The notes beneath the pieces were generated by a model. That model ran no database searches. It was given only the letters and a program-made list of their open reading frames with translations, and was not told where the DNA came from. A DNA stretch of 64,000 nucleotides from Pseudoroseicyclus aestuarii (GTDB lineage Bacteria; Pseudomonadota; Alphaproteobacteria; Rhodobacterales; Rhodobacteraceae), in assembly GCF_003217255.1 (NCBI RefSeq), contig NZ_QJTE01000003.1, positions 248,001 to 312,000 of the forward strand. Reading direction: 5' to 3'. The position numbers and the translations under genes are program-made. Positions 10,144-18,568 of this stretch are shown in pieces; within the stretch, counting starts at the first letter, position 1; each line of letters opens with the position of its first letter.

Positions 10144-11004
10144 ATGAGCCGTATCGTCTATGTGAACGGAGATTTCGTCCCCGAGGAAGAGGCCAGGATC
10201 TCGGTCTTCGACCGTGGCTTTCTCATGTCCGACGGCATCTACGAGGTGACCAGCGTGCTCGGTGGCAAGCTGGTGGATTTCCCCGGCCACGCGGCCCGGC
10301 TGGAGCGCAGCCTGAACGAGATCGCCATGCCGATGCCGATGGAGGCCGAGGCCCTGCTGGACCTGCACCGCGACCTCGTCGCCCGCAACGGGATCGAGGA
10401 CGGCCTCGTCTACCTGCAGGTCACGCGCGGCAACCCGCAGGACCGCGACTTCGCCTTCCCGCCCGAGGGGACGCCGCAGTCGGTGGTCCTGTTCACGCAG
10501 AGCAAGCCCGGCCTCGCCGATGGCGCCGCCGCGCGGGACGGCATCTCGGTGATCTCGGTGCCGGACATCCGCTGGGGCCGGCGCGACATCAAGACGGTGC
10601 AGCTTCTCGCGCCCTCCATGGCGAAGATGGCGGCTAAGGCCGCGGGCGCCGACGACGCCTGGATGGTCGAGGATGGCGCGGTGACGGAGGGCAGTTCGAA
10701 CAACGCCTATATCGTCAAGGACGGCCGCATCGTGACCCGCCAGCTCGGCTCCGAGATCCTCGCCGGGATCACCCGCGCCGCCGTGCTGCGATTCGCCCGC
10801 GAGGCGCAGATGACCGTCGAGGAGCGCGCCTTTACCATCGAGGAGGCGCAGGAGGCCGACGAGGCCTTCATCACCTCGGCCACCAGCTTCGTCACGCCTG
10901 TGGTGCAGGTCGACGGCGCGACGGTGGGGTCCGGTCAGCCCGGCCCCGTCGCGCGCCGCCTGCGCGAGATCTACCTTGAGGAAAGCCGCAAGGCCGCGCT
11001 CTGA
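10144..11004 (+). CDS. dat: D-amino acid aminotransferase (fold-type IV PLP enzyme)
   Basis: PLP-dependent transamination of D-amino acids with 2-oxo acids. The 286-aa protein has the fold IV layout: FDRGFLMSDGIYEVTSVLGGK at residues ~21-41, a PLP-binding Lys in GRRDIKTVQLL near residue 145, the catalytic region DGAVTEGSSNNAYIV near 178-192, and the phosphate-binding ITSATSF near 240-246. The YEVTSV arrangement fits D-alanine transaminases rather than branched-chain ones or aminodeoxychorismate lyase. The ATG follows GCAGGAACCCAGCC. It is divergent from the D-aminopeptidase gene (117 bases between starts), consistent with shared control. Confidence 0.9.
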   Translation: MSRIVYVNGDFVPEEEARISVFDRGFLMSDGIYEVTSVLGGKLVDFPGHAARLERSLNEIAMPMPMEAEALLDLHRDLVARNGIEDGLVYLQVTRGNPQDRDFAFPPEGTPQSVVLFTQSKPGLADGAAARDGISVISVPDIRWGRRDIKTVQLLAPSMAKMAAKAAGADDAWMVEDGAVTEGSSNNAYIVKDGRIVTRQLGSEILAGITRAAVLRFAREAQMTVEERAFTIEEAQEADEAFITSATSFVTPVVQVDGATVGSGQPGPVARRLREIYLEESRKAAL

Positions 11005-11104
11005 GGGCTGCGGCAGGCCCCGCGCCGCGCCAGCGGCGCCGGGCCCGGGCCGAAGGCGGGGCCGCGATGCGGCCGCGGCTTCGGGCGGGAGGGCCCCCTT
11101 GCCC

Positions 11105-12130
11105 TCAGGCGCTGCGGCGCAGGGGCGCGGTGATATCGGCCCAGACCGGGCGGTGATCGCTGGGGCGACCCGTCCGCTCTGCCCCGCCGCCGGTTACCTG
11201 CGCATCGAAGGCGGCATGGGCGATGCTCGCCGCCGAGACCTGGTCCGACAGCGCGGGCGAGGTCAGGATGTGGTCCAGCAGCAGCGGCCGGTCCATCACC
11301 CCGTCGACGAAGTCGTCGAAGCGCGCGGTGAAGAGCGCCTGCGGCGGCACCCGCCCGATCAGCGCATGGCCGAAGATCAGCTGCGGGTAGAAGGTGCTGC
11401 CCAGCAGGATGTCGGTGACATTATGCGTCAGGTAGCGCTGCTCGAAGTAGTCCTGCCCCGGCCCGTCGTTGAAATCGCCCGTCACCACGATCCGCATCTC
11501 CGGGTCATCGGCCACCAGCGCATCGAGGTAGGCCCGCACGCGAAAGGCCTCGGCCGAGATCCGGCGGCGGGCCACCATGGCGGCGCTGACGAACTCCAGC
11601 CGCCGGGCCGGGTCCTGGAACAGGCGCTGGCCGTTGTGGACGTATTTCGACTTCGCATGCAGGATCACCACCCGCACCGGCGCGCCGCCCTCGGGGTCCA
11701 CGTCGACGACCAGCGGCAGGCGGGTGAAGCCGTAGCCCTCGAGCAGCAGGTCGCCGTTCACATCGGCCTCCCATGGCTCTGCCAGGGCACGGGTGGCCGC
11801 GTCGGTGGCGTAATCCATCGCCGCCACGGCGCCGCCGATCCGGCGCAGCGCGTACATCTTTTGCGCGCCGCCGTCGCCGCCCACCAGCGCCTCGAAGGCG
11901 AGGCCGGTCTCCTCGTCCATGAGCGCGAGGAAAAGCGCCATCTCCTGCGGGGCGCTGGGGCCTTCCTGCAGGCAGATCAGGTCAGGCTCTACCGCCGCGA
12001 TCACCGCCATGACCCGGCGCGCGACGCCCTGCGCCTCGGCTGCCGTCAGCTCGCTGCTGCCCCAGCGGGGGAGAGCATTGCCGCTGAACCAGCGGTTCAT
12101 CCATTCGACGTTCCAGTCCATGATGCGCAT
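11105..12130 (-). CDS. Endonuclease/exonuclease/phosphatase family protein
   Basis: Mg-dependent phosphodiesterase of the EEP (DNase I-like) fold, 341 aa, with no signal peptide. Fold landmarks are WNVEWM at the N-terminus, DLICLQEG (metal-binding Glu) near residue 50, VVTGDFNDGPG (Asp-x-Asn) near 215, and the C-terminal SDHRPVWADI (Asp-His pair). Substrates in this superfamily range from DNA to phosphoinositides and nucleotides and cannot be read from the sequence. It is on the same strand as the DUF1244 and N-formylglutamate amidohydrolase genes upstream, so it may be the last gene of that operon. The 100 bases beyond its 3' end are very GC-rich and hairpin-prone. Confidence 0.88.
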   Translation of the reverse strand: MRIMDWNVEWMNRWFSGNALPRWGSSELTAAEAQGVARRVMAVIAAVEPDLICLQEGPSAPQEMALFLALMDEETGLAFEALVGGDGGAQKMYALRRIGGAVAAMDYATDAATRALAEPWEADVNGDLLLEGYGFTRLPLVVDVDPEGGAPVRVVILHAKSKYVHNGQRLFQDPARRLEFVSAAMVARRRISAEAFRVRAYLDALVADDPEMRIVVTGDFNDGPGQDYFEQRYLTHNVTDILLGSTFYPQLIFGHALIGRVPPQALFTARFDDFVDGVMDRPLLLDHILTSPALSDQVSAASIAHAAFDAQVTGGGAERTGRPSDHRPVWADITAPLRRSA

Positions 12131-12183
12131 GACAGCCCCTCCGCACCCTCAGGTTGCGGCAGGGCGGCGCATCAGGGCAAGCC

Positions 12184-12519
12184 TCAACCGGTCTTGCCGG
12201 CGTCTCCGACGTTGCTGGCGAAGGCCTCCTGGAAGGCCTCCTGCTTCTCCGGCCCGGCCTCGGTCTGATGCGCGGCGCGCCAATCGTCGTAGGGCATGCC
12301 GTAGAAGGCCTCGCGCGCCTCCTCCTTGGACATCTCGATGCCGCGCTCTGCCGCCGCCTCGCCGTACCAGCGGCTCAGGCAGTTGCGGCAGAAGCCGGCC
12401 AGCGTCATCAGGTCGATGTTCTGCACGTCGGGGCGATCCTCCAGCAGGTGCTGGCGCAGGCGGCGGAAGGCCGCGGCCTCGATCTCGGTCCGGGTGGCCT
12501 CGTCCGGGGTCTTGGTCAT
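12184..12519 (-). CDS. DUF1244 family protein
   Basis: A small cytoplasmic protein (111 aa) of the DUF1244 family, common in alpha- and gammaproteobacteria and of unknown function. Recognisable stretches are AAAFRRLRQHLLEDRPDVQN, LAGFCRNCLSRWY with two cysteines three residues apart, and AREAFYGMPYDDWR. ATG 12519 is preferred over the GTG one codon upstream because AAGGAGA lies 7 bases before the ATG. It sits between the amidohydrolase and EEP genes on the same strand with short gaps, suggesting one transcript. Confidence 0.85.
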   Translation of the reverse strand: MTKTPDEATRTEIEAAAFRRLRQHLLEDRPDVQNIDLMTLAGFCRNCLSRWYGEAAAERGIEMSKEEAREAFYGMPYDDWRAAHQTEAGPEKQEAFQEAFASNVGDAGKTG

Positions 12520-12545
12520 CACGTCTCTCCTTGTGGCTCGGCGCG

Positions 12546-13286
12546 TCAGATCCCGGCGTCGGCGAGGGCGCCTTCCAGCACCGGCGCAAGCCGCGCGGCC
12601 CAGGCGCGCTGCCCCGCCTCCGTCTCGATCAGGTCGTTGCGCACTTCGAGAAGTACGTTCGGCCGCCCGGATCGCAAGGCATGGCTGTCGATCGAATCGC
12701 CATCGAGGTGGCCGGTATAGGGCTCGTTGTCGCCGACGGTCAGGTCCGGCTCGGCCCGCAGCCGCGCCAGCAGCGGCAGGGCGAGGCGCGAATCGCGGTG
12801 CGAATGCAGCACCGCCACCTGCCAGGGCCGGGGCGGCCTGCCGCGCAGCTGCGGGGTGAAGCTGTGCACCGCGCAGATCGCCCGGTCGGGCCGGGCCGCG
12901 GCGAGCGCCTCGTAGGCGTCGTGGTAGGGGCGGTGCAGCCGCTCCAGCCGGCGGGCCCGCTCCTCGGGGCCGGCGTGGCGATTGCCGGGCACGATGCTGC
13001 CGTCGTAGATCTTCATCACGAGGGTCGGATCCTCGGCGCCGCGGTTGGGATCGATCACGAGGCGCGAGAAGCGCGTCTCGATCAGCGGCGCGTCCAGCAG
13101 GTCTGCCATGGCCCGCGACAGGCCCGCCGCGCCGACGTCGTAGGCGATGTGCCGCTCCATGTCCTGCGGCGGCAGGCCCAGATCGCCCCCTTCCACCCAG
13201 TCCGGGACGATATTGGTCGCGTGATCGCAGGTGACCAGCCAGCGCGAGGGGCGGTCCGCGCCGCTGACGATATAGGCATCCGGCAT
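12546..13286 (-). CDS. N-formylglutamate amidohydrolase family protein
   Basis: Zinc-dependent amidohydrolase of the FGase family (246 aa). The founding activity is hydrolysis of N-formylglutamate to formate and glutamate, last step of one histidine-degradation route. Family landmarks are VTCDHATNIVP near residues 18-28, RFSRLVIDPNRG near 72-83, the AVHSFTP loop, VAVLHSHRD, and VLLEVRNDLIE near the C-terminus. No hut genes are present, so the exact substrate is open. The gene heads a minus-strand group with DUF1244 and EEP proteins and is divergent from pyk. Confidence 0.88.
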   Translation of the reverse strand: MPDAYIVSGADRPSRWLVTCDHATNIVPDWVEGGDLGLPPQDMERHIAYDVGAAGLSRAMADLLDAPLIETRFSRLVIDPNRGAEDPTLVMKIYDGSIVPGNRHAGPEERARRLERLHRPYHDAYEALAAARPDRAICAVHSFTPQLRGRPPRPWQVAVLHSHRDSRLALPLLARLRAEPDLTVGDNEPYTGHLDGDSIDSHALRSGRPNVLLEVRNDLIETEAGQRAWAARLAPVLEGALADAGI

Positions 13287-13441
13287 GCTGTCAGGCCGCG
13301 TCCTGCGACGATAGTCGCCCGATCCCCGGCCCCCGTGTTGTGAGCGTCATGCGATTGCGCAATAAGGGCGCCGTAGTACGGCGGTCGCGCAAACACCGCC
13401 TCTTTTGCCCCGACAGGGGGCCGCAGTCGAGAGGGCAGCTC

Positions 13442-14887
13442 ATGAAGCGCAACCGCAATGTGAAGATCGTGGCCACGCTTGGCCCCGCCTCGTCCACCTA
13501 CGAGGTCATCAAGGCGCTGGTCGAGGCCGGCGCGGACGTGTTCCGCCTGAACATGAGCCACGGCACCCATGACGAGATCAGGGCCCGGCACGAGATCATC
13601 CGCCGCATCGAGGCAGAGCTCGACAGCCCCATCGGCATCCTCGCCGACCTGCAGGGTCCGAAGCTGCGCGTCGGCACTTTCGCCGAGGGCGAGGCCGAGC
13701 TGGTGCCCGGCGCCGACTTCCGGCTCGATCTCGACGAGACGCCCGGCGACGTCACCCGCGTCTGCCTGCCCCACAAGGAAATCTTCGACGCGCTCGAGCC
13801 GGGGGCCATGCTGCTGGTCAACGACGGCAAGATCCGCCTCCGGGTCAAGGATTACGGCGCCGATTACGCCAATACCGAGGTCGTCGTCGGGGGCACCATC
13901 TCGAACCGCAAGGGCGTGAACGTCCCCGACGTGGTGCTGCCGCTGGCCGCCCTGTCCCAGAAGGACCGCAAGGACCTCGAATTCGCCTGCGAGCTGGGCG
14001 TCGACTGGCTGGCGCTGAGCTTCGTGCAGCGCGCCGCCGATGTCGAAGAGGGGCGCGAGCTTGCGCGCGGCCGGGCCGCGATCCTGTCGAAGATCGAGAA
14101 GCCCGCCGCCGTGAAGGCCTTTGACGATATCCTCGCGGCCTCGGACGGCATCATGGTCGCCCGCGGCGATCTGGGCGTGGAGCTGCCGGTGCAGAACGTG
14201 CCGCCGATCCAGAAGCAGCTGGTGCGCAAGTGCCGCGCCGCCGCCAAGCCGGTGATCGTCGCGACGCAGATGCTCGAATCGATGATCGAAAGCCCGATGC
14301 CCACGCGGGCCGAGGTCTCGGACGTCGCTGGCTCGATCTACGAGGGCACCGACGCGATCATGCTCTCGGCCGAAAGCGCCGCGGGCGCCTACCCGGTGGA
14401 ATCGGTGCGCACGATGGACAGCGTCGCCCAGGAGGTGGAGAGCGATCCGACCTTCCGGCAGGTCATCGAAAGCTCGCGCCGGGTGGAGCACAAGAGCCTC
14501 GCCGATGGCATCGTCTCGGCCGCGCGCGAGATCGCGGAGACGACCGACGTCAAGGCGATCTGCTGCTTCTCGCATTCGGGGCGTACGGTGAAGCTGGTCG
14601 CCCGCGAGCGTCCGCGGGTGCCGATCATCGCCCTGACCACCGAACAGCACGTCGCGCGCCAGCTCTGCCTCAGCTGGGGGACGATCAGCAGCACCATCGG
14701 CCAGCTCGACCGTTTCAAGATGGCCGTGGTCGCCGCCGCCCGCGCCGCGCTGTCCGAAGGGCTGGCGCAGGAGGGCGAGAATGTCGTCGTCGTCGCCGGC
14801 GTGCCCTTCGGCACCTCCGGCTCGACCAACATCCTGCGCGTCGCGCCCTGTGACGAGCGTATGATTTATGGCGCAGAGCCCGATTAA
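13442..14887 (+). CDS. pyk: Pyruvate kinase
   Basis: Last step of glycolysis: phosphoenolpyruvate plus ADP gives pyruvate plus ATP. The 481-aa protein begins KRNRNVKIVATLGPASS. It has ILADLQGPKLRVG at about residues 68-80, the catalytic Lys in AILSKIEKPAAV near 221, the metal and substrate loop MVARGDLGVELP near 238-249, VATQMLESMIESPMPTRAEV at about 271-290, and a C-terminal regulatory domain. GAGAGGGCAG precedes ATG 13442; the frame extends further upstream but without family similarity. An inverted repeat follows the stop. Confidence 0.97.
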   Translation: MKRNRNVKIVATLGPASSTYEVIKALVEAGADVFRLNMSHGTHDEIRARHEIIRRIEAELDSPIGILADLQGPKLRVGTFAEGEAELVPGADFRLDLDETPGDVTRVCLPHKEIFDALEPGAMLLVNDGKIRLRVKDYGADYANTEVVVGGTISNRKGVNVPDVVLPLAALSQKDRKDLEFACELGVDWLALSFVQRAADVEEGRELARGRAAILSKIEKPAAVKAFDDILAASDGIMVARGDLGVELPVQNVPPIQKQLVRKCRAAAKPVIVATQMLESMIESPMPTRAEVSDVAGSIYEGTDAIMLSAESAAGAYPVESVRTMDSVAQEVESDPTFRQVIESSRRVEHKSLADGIVSAAREIAETTDVKAICCFSHSGRTVKLVARERPRVPIIALTTEQHVARQLCLSWGTISSTIGQLDRFKMAVVAAARAALSEGLAQEGENVVVVAGVPFGTSGSTNILRVAPCDERMIYGAEPD

Positions 14888-14896
14888 TTGAACAAT

Positions 14897-14927
14897 CGTC
14901 CAGTCCGATGCCGCATCGGGCTGGACG
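14897..14927 (+). terminator. Long stem-loop after pyk, probable terminator
   Basis: CGTCCAGTCCGATG (14897-14910), loop CCG, CATCGGGCTGGACG (14914-14927): 14 pairs including one G-T. It lies 10 bases after the pyk stop. There is no clean T-run after it, so transcript-end protection or attenuation before the lipoprotein gene is an alternative. Confidence 0.6.
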
Positions 14928-14984
14928 TCGAACCCTCAGGCATTAACCTCACAACCTGTTGAAGCAGACTAACGTGAGGACAGT

Positions 14985-15203
14985 ATGAACAAGCTCCTTC
15001 TGACCGCCTTTGGCCTGGCGCTTCTTGCCGGCTGCGATGAGACGATGACCGGCTCTTCCGCGGGCGTGGAACAGACCGATCCCTTCCTGAACGAAGTCGA
15101 CCAGGAGACCGATGGTTTCCAGGACGACGGCGACATGGGCGAGCCGCGCGCCAACCTCGACGAGGGCGTCGCCGGCCAGCCGGAAACTCCCCCGGGCTCC
15201 TGA
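14985..15203 (+). CDS. Small acidic lipoprotein
   Basis: A 72-aa protein with a short lipoprotein signal: charged start MNK, hydrophobic stretch LLLTAFGLALLAG, and lipobox L-A-G-C with the lipidated Cys at residue 17. The mature part is only ~55 residues, very acidic (DETMTG..., VDQETDGFQDDGDMGEP) and likely disordered, so a structural or sorting role can only be guessed. GTGAGGA lies 5 bases before the ATG. It stands alone between pyk and rpmI, with stem-loops on both sides. Confidence 0.72.
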   Translation: MNKLLLTAFGLALLAGCDETMTGSSAGVEQTDPFLNEVDQETDGFQDDGDMGEPRANLDEGVAGQPETPPGS

Positions 15204-15210
15204 TCCCGCG

Positions 15211-15245
15211 ATTGCGACCCTGCCTGCGCTGCTTGGCGCGGGCAG
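15211..15245 (+). terminator. Stem-loop between the lipoprotein gene and rpmI
   Basis: CCCTGCC-T-GCGC pairs with GCGC-G-GGCAGGG around the loop TGCTTG. The stem lies directly in front of the proposed rpmI promoter, so it probably ends the lipoprotein transcript. No T-run is present. Confidence 0.5.
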
Positions 15246-15248
15246 GGC

Positions 15249-15277
15249 TTGCACTTTGACCGCGCATCCTCTAGATC
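15249..15277 (+). promoter_or_regulatory. Predicted sigma-70-type promoter for rpmI-rplT
   Basis: TTGCAC (15249-15254) and TAGATC (15272-15277) are separated by 17 bases, a good -35/-10 pair. It gives a leader of about 65 bases before the rpmI start. Called from sequence pattern only. Confidence 0.5.
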
Positions 15278-15350
15278 GCGGCTTCCCTCGCGTGGCCGGC
15301 CTTCGTGGCATGCCGAGCTGCGCGCAAGCACCCTGCACGAGGAGATGCAA

Positions 15351-15551
15351 ATGCCCAAGATGAAGACGAAATCGAGCTGCAAGAAGCGGTTCAAGGTGAC
15401 GGCCTCGGGCCGGATCAAGGCCGGTCAGGCGGGCAAGCGCCACGGCATGATCAAGCGCACCACCAAGTTCATCCGTGACGCGCGCGGCACCACCGTGCTG
15501 TCCAAGGCGGACGAGCAGATCCTGAAACCCATGATGCCCTACGCGCGCTAA
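15351..15551 (+). CDS. rpmI: 50S ribosomal protein L35
   Basis: Structural protein of the large ribosomal subunit, 66 aa and strongly basic, beginning [20 protein letters not shown] and ending KPMMPYAR as in alphaproteobacterial L35. The start at 15351 has CGAGGAGA about 8 bases upstream; the open frame extends to 15249 but that part is leader. rplT follows 12 bases later, the usual operon. The usual third member, infC, is not upstream: pyk and a lipoprotein gene are there instead. Confidence 0.97.
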   Translation: MPKMKTKSSCKKRFKVTASGRIKAGQAGKRHGMIKRTTKFIRDARGTTVLSKADEQILKPMMPYAR

Positions 15552-15563
15552 GGAGATCACAGG

Positions 15564-15929
15564 ATGAGCCGTACCACTTCGGGTCCCGTCACCCACCGCC
15601 GTCACAAGAAGATTCTCGACCAGGCCGCCGGCTACTACGACCGCCGCAGCCGGACCTTCAAGGTTGCCAAGCAGGCCGTCGACAAGGCGAACCAGTACGC
15701 CACGCGCGACCGCAAGAACCGCAAGCGCAACTTCCGCGCCCTGTGGATCCAGCGGATCAACGCCGCCGTGCGCGCCTATGACGACAGCATGACCTACAGC
15801 CGTTTCATCAACGGCCTGTCGCTCGCCGGGATCGAGGTCGACCGCAAGGTCCTCGCCGATCTCGCCGTGCACGAGCCCGAGGCGTTCAACGCCATCGCGG
15901 CCAAGGCCAAGGACGCGCTGCCGGCCTGA
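15564..15929 (+). CDS. rplT: 50S ribosomal protein L20
   Basis: Large-subunit assembly protein of 121 aa that binds 23S rRNA and, in several bacteria, represses its own operon. The sequence [20 protein letters not shown] with [16 protein letters not shown] and [18 protein letters not shown] is diagnostic. AAGGAG lies 8 bases before the ATG, and the gene is co-transcribed with rpmI. A strong terminator closes the operon. Confidence 0.98.
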   Translation: MSRTTSGPVTHRRHKKILDQAAGYYDRRSRTFKVAKQAVDKANQYATRDRKNRKRNFRALWIQRINAAVRAYDDSMTYSRFINGLSLAGIEVDRKVLADLAVHEPEAFNAIAAKAKDALPA

Positions 15930-15952
15930 TCGCCGCAGCACCGCCCAACAGG

Positions 15953-15984
15953 AAAAGGCCGCCCCTCGGGGCGGCCTTTTTTCG
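15953..15984 (+). terminator. Rho-independent terminator of rpmI-rplT
   Basis: AAAA, then GGCCGCCCC (15957-15965) pairing with GGGGCGGCC (15968-15976) around a CTCG-type tight loop, then TTTTTT. It is a textbook intrinsic terminator 24 bases after the rplT stop and can work on both strands (convergent hydrolase gene). Confidence 0.92.
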
Positions 15985-16026
15985 TATCGCGGCCTAGGGC
16001 CGGGCAGGGGGCCGGCCCGACTGAGA

Positions 16027-16770
16027 TCAGCTGCCGAAGCGCTCTGCGGCGAAGTCGGTGAAGGCCTGCCAGCTTTCGGTCGCGGCCCGCTCCTGGTAGC
16101 TGTCGCTGCCCTCGACCGAGAAGGCATGCGGCGCGCCGGAGTAGACCTCGATCGTGTAGGTATTGCCCGCCGCCTCGAGCTCTTCGCTCAGCGCGACGAC
16201 GTCGGACATCGGCACGGCCTGGTCGGCGCCGCCATGCAGGATCAGGATCGGCGGCTCCTCTCCGTCGTAGCTCTCGCCCTCGGGGGTGGCGAGCGTGCCG
16301 TGGAAGGTGGCGTAGCCCGCCGCCATGTCGGCCATGTCGCTGCGCGCCATCTCCAGTGCCACGCCGCCGCCGAAGCAGTAGCCCATGACGATCATCTGCT
16401 CGGCATCCGACAGGTCGCGCGCCTGCGTGACGCCGGCCTCGATCAGGCCCTGCATCCGCGTGCGGTCGGAGGTGACCTCTTGCGTGGCGGCGCGGTAATC
16501 CTCCATCCCCTCAAGGGGCGTGTCGTCGGCATACATGCTCAGCGCGAAGGCGTCGTAGCCCATCTCGGCCAGCTCATCGGCCTGGCCACGCTCGAAATCG
16601 TCGAGGCCGTCCCAGTCATGCGCGATGATGACGAGGCCCTGCGGGTTCTCGGCCTTGGCGAAATAGCCGGTCAGGGCGGTGCCCTCGTAGTCGTAGCTGA
16701 CATCCTCGGCCAGGGCGGGACCGGCGGCCAGCACCGCCGCGGCGAGGGCGGGTGTCGTGAGGCGTTTCAT
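16027..16770 (-). CDS. Secreted dienelactone hydrolase family protein
   Basis: Alpha/beta hydrolase of the dienelactone hydrolase family, 247 aa, with a Sec signal peptide ([21 protein letters not shown], cleavage after ALA near residue 21), so periplasmic. The nucleophile is the Cys in [11 protein letters not shown] (G-x-C-x-G-G), the Asp lies in [10 protein letters not shown], and the His in [11 protein letters not shown], giving the Cys-Asp-His triad of the family. The natural substrate is unknown. It converges on rplT across the shared terminator and is divergent from pheS. Confidence 0.88.
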   Translation of the reverse strand: MKRLTTPALAAAVLAAGPALAEDVSYDYEGTALTGYFAKAENPQGLVIIAHDWDGLDDFERGQADELAEMGYDAFALSMYADDTPLEGMEDYRAATQEVTSDRTRMQGLIEAGVTQARDLSDAEQMIVMGYCFGGGVALEMARSDMADMAAGYATFHGTLATPEGESYDGEEPPILILHGGADQAVPMSDVVALSEELEAAGNTYTIEVYSGAPHAFSVEGSDSYQERAATESWQAFTDFAAERFGS

Positions 16771-16926
16771 CGTCGTCTCCTGTTTTGGGTGTCCTTGCGT
16801 GACAAGGGTGGGGCGCATGGGGCCGAGGACAAGGCATGGACCATCGCCCGCCTTGCCCTTCGGCGCCGGCGCCGCTACCTCGGGCCGCGACGAAAGCGCC
16901 GGGTCTGGCGGGAAACGGGGGCCTTC

Positions 16927-17991
16927 ATGGACGATCTGCGACAGAAATACCTTGGCCTGATCGGCGCCGCGGGCGACGAGGCCGCGCTGGAAGAGGTGCG
17001 CCTTGCCGCGCTGGGCAAGAAGGGCGAGGTCAGCGCCCTGATGAAGACGCTGGGCAAGATGACCCCCGAGGAGCGTCAGACCGAGGGCCCGCGCCTGAAC
17101 GCGCTGAAGGACGAGCTCAACGCCGCCCTCACCGCGAAGAAGGCCGCGCTGGGCGATGCCGCGCTCGAAGCGCGCCTGCAGGAGGAATGGCTCGACGTCT
17201 CGCTGCCCGCGCGCCCCGCCCGGCAGGGCACGATCCATCCCGTCAGCCAGGTCATGGAGGAGGTCACAGCCCTCTTCGCCGAGCTTGGCTTTTCCGTCGC
17301 CGAAGGCCCGCAGATCGAGAGCGACTGGTACAACTTCGACGCGCTGAACATCCCCGGCCACCACCCCGCGCGGGCCGAGATGGACACCTTCTACATGGCC
17401 CGGCGCGAGGGCGACAATCGCCCGCCGCACGTGCTGCGCACCCATACCAGCCCGGTCCAGATCCGCACGCTCGAGGCGCAGGGCGCGCCCTGCCGCATCA
17501 TCTGCCCCGGCCGCGTCTACCGCGCCGATTTCGACCAGACGCATACGCCGATGTTCCACCAGGTCGAGGGCCTCGCCATCGGCAAGGACATCTCCATGGC
17601 GAACCTCAAGTGGGTGCTGGAAGAGTTTTTCTCTGCCTTCTTCGGCCGCCCGGTGAAGACCCGCTTCCGCGCCTCGCACTTCCCCTTCACCGAGCCCTCG
17701 GCCGAGATCGACATCCAGTGCAGCTTCGAAGGCGGCACGGTCAAGGTCGGCGAGGGCGACGGCTGGCTCGAGGTGCTGGGCTCGGGCATGGTGCACCCCA
17801 AGGTGCTGCAGGCCGCCGGAGTCGACCCCGACGAATGGCAGGGCTTCGCCTTCGGCATGGGCATCGACCGGATCGCCATGCTGAAATACGGCATCCCCGA
17901 CCTGCGGGCTTTCTTCGAGAGCGACCTGCGCTGGCTGAAGCACTACGGGTTCGGGGCGCTTCAGGTGCCGACGGTGCGCGCGGGGGTGTGA
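16927..17991 (+). CDS. pheS: Phenylalanyl-tRNA synthetase alpha subunit
   Basis: Catalytic subunit of the (alpha-beta)2 class IIc synthetase that charges tRNA-Phe. It is 354 aa with an N-terminal coiled coil (residues 1-90) and class II motifs: motif 2 around [20 protein letters not shown], and motif 3 in [18 protein letters not shown] near the C-terminus. [13 protein letters not shown] is also diagnostic. ATG 16927 is chosen because the protein then begins [11 protein letters not shown] like relatives. pheT is not adjacent: three unrelated small genes occupy the ~1.9 kb in between. Confidence 0.97.
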   Translation: MDDLRQKYLGLIGAAGDEAALEEVRLAALGKKGEVSALMKTLGKMTPEERQTEGPRLNALKDELNAALTAKKAALGDAALEARLQEEWLDVSLPARPARQGTIHPVSQVMEEVTALFAELGFSVAEGPQIESDWYNFDALNIPGHHPARAEMDTFYMARREGDNRPPHVLRTHTSPVQIRTLEAQGAPCRIICPGRVYRADFDQTHTPMFHQVEGLAIGKDISMANLKWVLEEFFSAFFGRPVKTRFRASHFPFTEPSAEIDIQCSFEGGTVKVGEGDGWLEVLGSGMVHPKVLQAAGVDPDEWQGFAFGMGIDRIAMLKYGIPDLRAFFESDLRWLKHYGFGALQVPTVRAGV

Positions 17992-17995
17992 TCTT

Positions 17996-18388
17996 GTGGG
18001 GCTGAAGTTCTACCCGCGCGCGGGTCAGGTCTTCGTAGGCGATTTCACTGATCTCGATGTCCCCGAGATCACGAAGGTTCGGCCGGTCATCGTCATCTCC
18101 CCCAAGCTTCCCAATCGCTCCGAACTTGCAGCCATCGTCCCTATCAGCACGACGCCGCCACAGCGGATGCTGCCCTTTGTCTACCGGTTGTCCCGTAACT
18201 ACGCGCCCTGGACAGGTCCCGACACCGAGACATGGGCCAAGTGCGACCTTGTGATGAATGTGGCGCTACGACGTCTGAGCGCGTTCAAGGTCGGGCGCAG
18301 GAAGTATGAGTATCCGACGCTCACGCCCGAGGATCTTGCCGGCGTTCGTCGTGCCGTTCTGGCGGGACTGGGACTGGATCGTCATTGA
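17996..18388 (+). CDS. PemK/MazF-like toxin-family protein
   Basis: A 130-aa protein with the SH3-like PemK/MazF pattern: RAGQVFVGDF at the N-terminus (G-x-V-x-x-x-x-F), TKVRPVIVISP (K-x-R-P-x-x-V-I) at about residues 27-37, AAIVPISTTPP, and a C-terminal helix LAGVRRAVLAGLGL. MazF-type proteins are mRNA endoribonucleases, but no antitoxin-like gene precedes it: pheS ends 4 bases before its GTG start. It uses more A/T at third positions than pheS and pheT, suggesting acquisition. It may be a solitary toxin, a neutralised relative or a regulatory RNase. A UUCG-capped hairpin follows. Confidence 0.72.
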   Translation: MGLKFYPRAGQVFVGDFTDLDVPEITKVRPVIVISPKLPNRSELAAIVPISTTPPQRMLPFVYRLSRNYAPWTGPDTETWAKCDLVMNVALRRLSAFKVGRRKYEYPTLTPEDLAGVRRAVLAGLGLDRH

Positions 18389-18514
18389 AACGAAACCATT
18401 CCGGTGCCATATATCCGGCGTAACCCGGACGTCGGGCTTTAAGACCTAGAGTACTAGGCAGGCTGCTCACCGGTCGATGACAAGGCCCGAGCAGTCTAAA
18501 TACTGTCAACGTCC

Positions 18515-18540
18515 CCTGGCCCCGCTTCGGCGGGGTCAGG
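18515..18540 (+). terminator. UUCG-capped hairpin after the MazF-like gene
   Basis: CCTGGCCCCGC pairs with GCGGGGTCAGG around TTCG: 11 pairs with one G-T, followed by CGTTTGT. It is a very stable terminator-type hairpin between the MazF-like and YrhK genes. Confidence 0.72.
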
Positions 18541-18568
18541 CGTTTGTAAAGCCGCGACGGGTAGACCA

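Noticed and set aside
8356-11004. A long frame fused to the D-amino acid transaminase gene
   Set aside because: Only the part from ATG 10144 is family-like. The upstream part is a frame shadow of the epimerase and the antisense of the D-aminopeptidase.
18389-18510. Small RNA or attachment-site remnant between the MazF-like and YrhK genes
   Set aside because: Apart from the UUCG hairpin at 18515-18540 I found no consistent fold or repeat.
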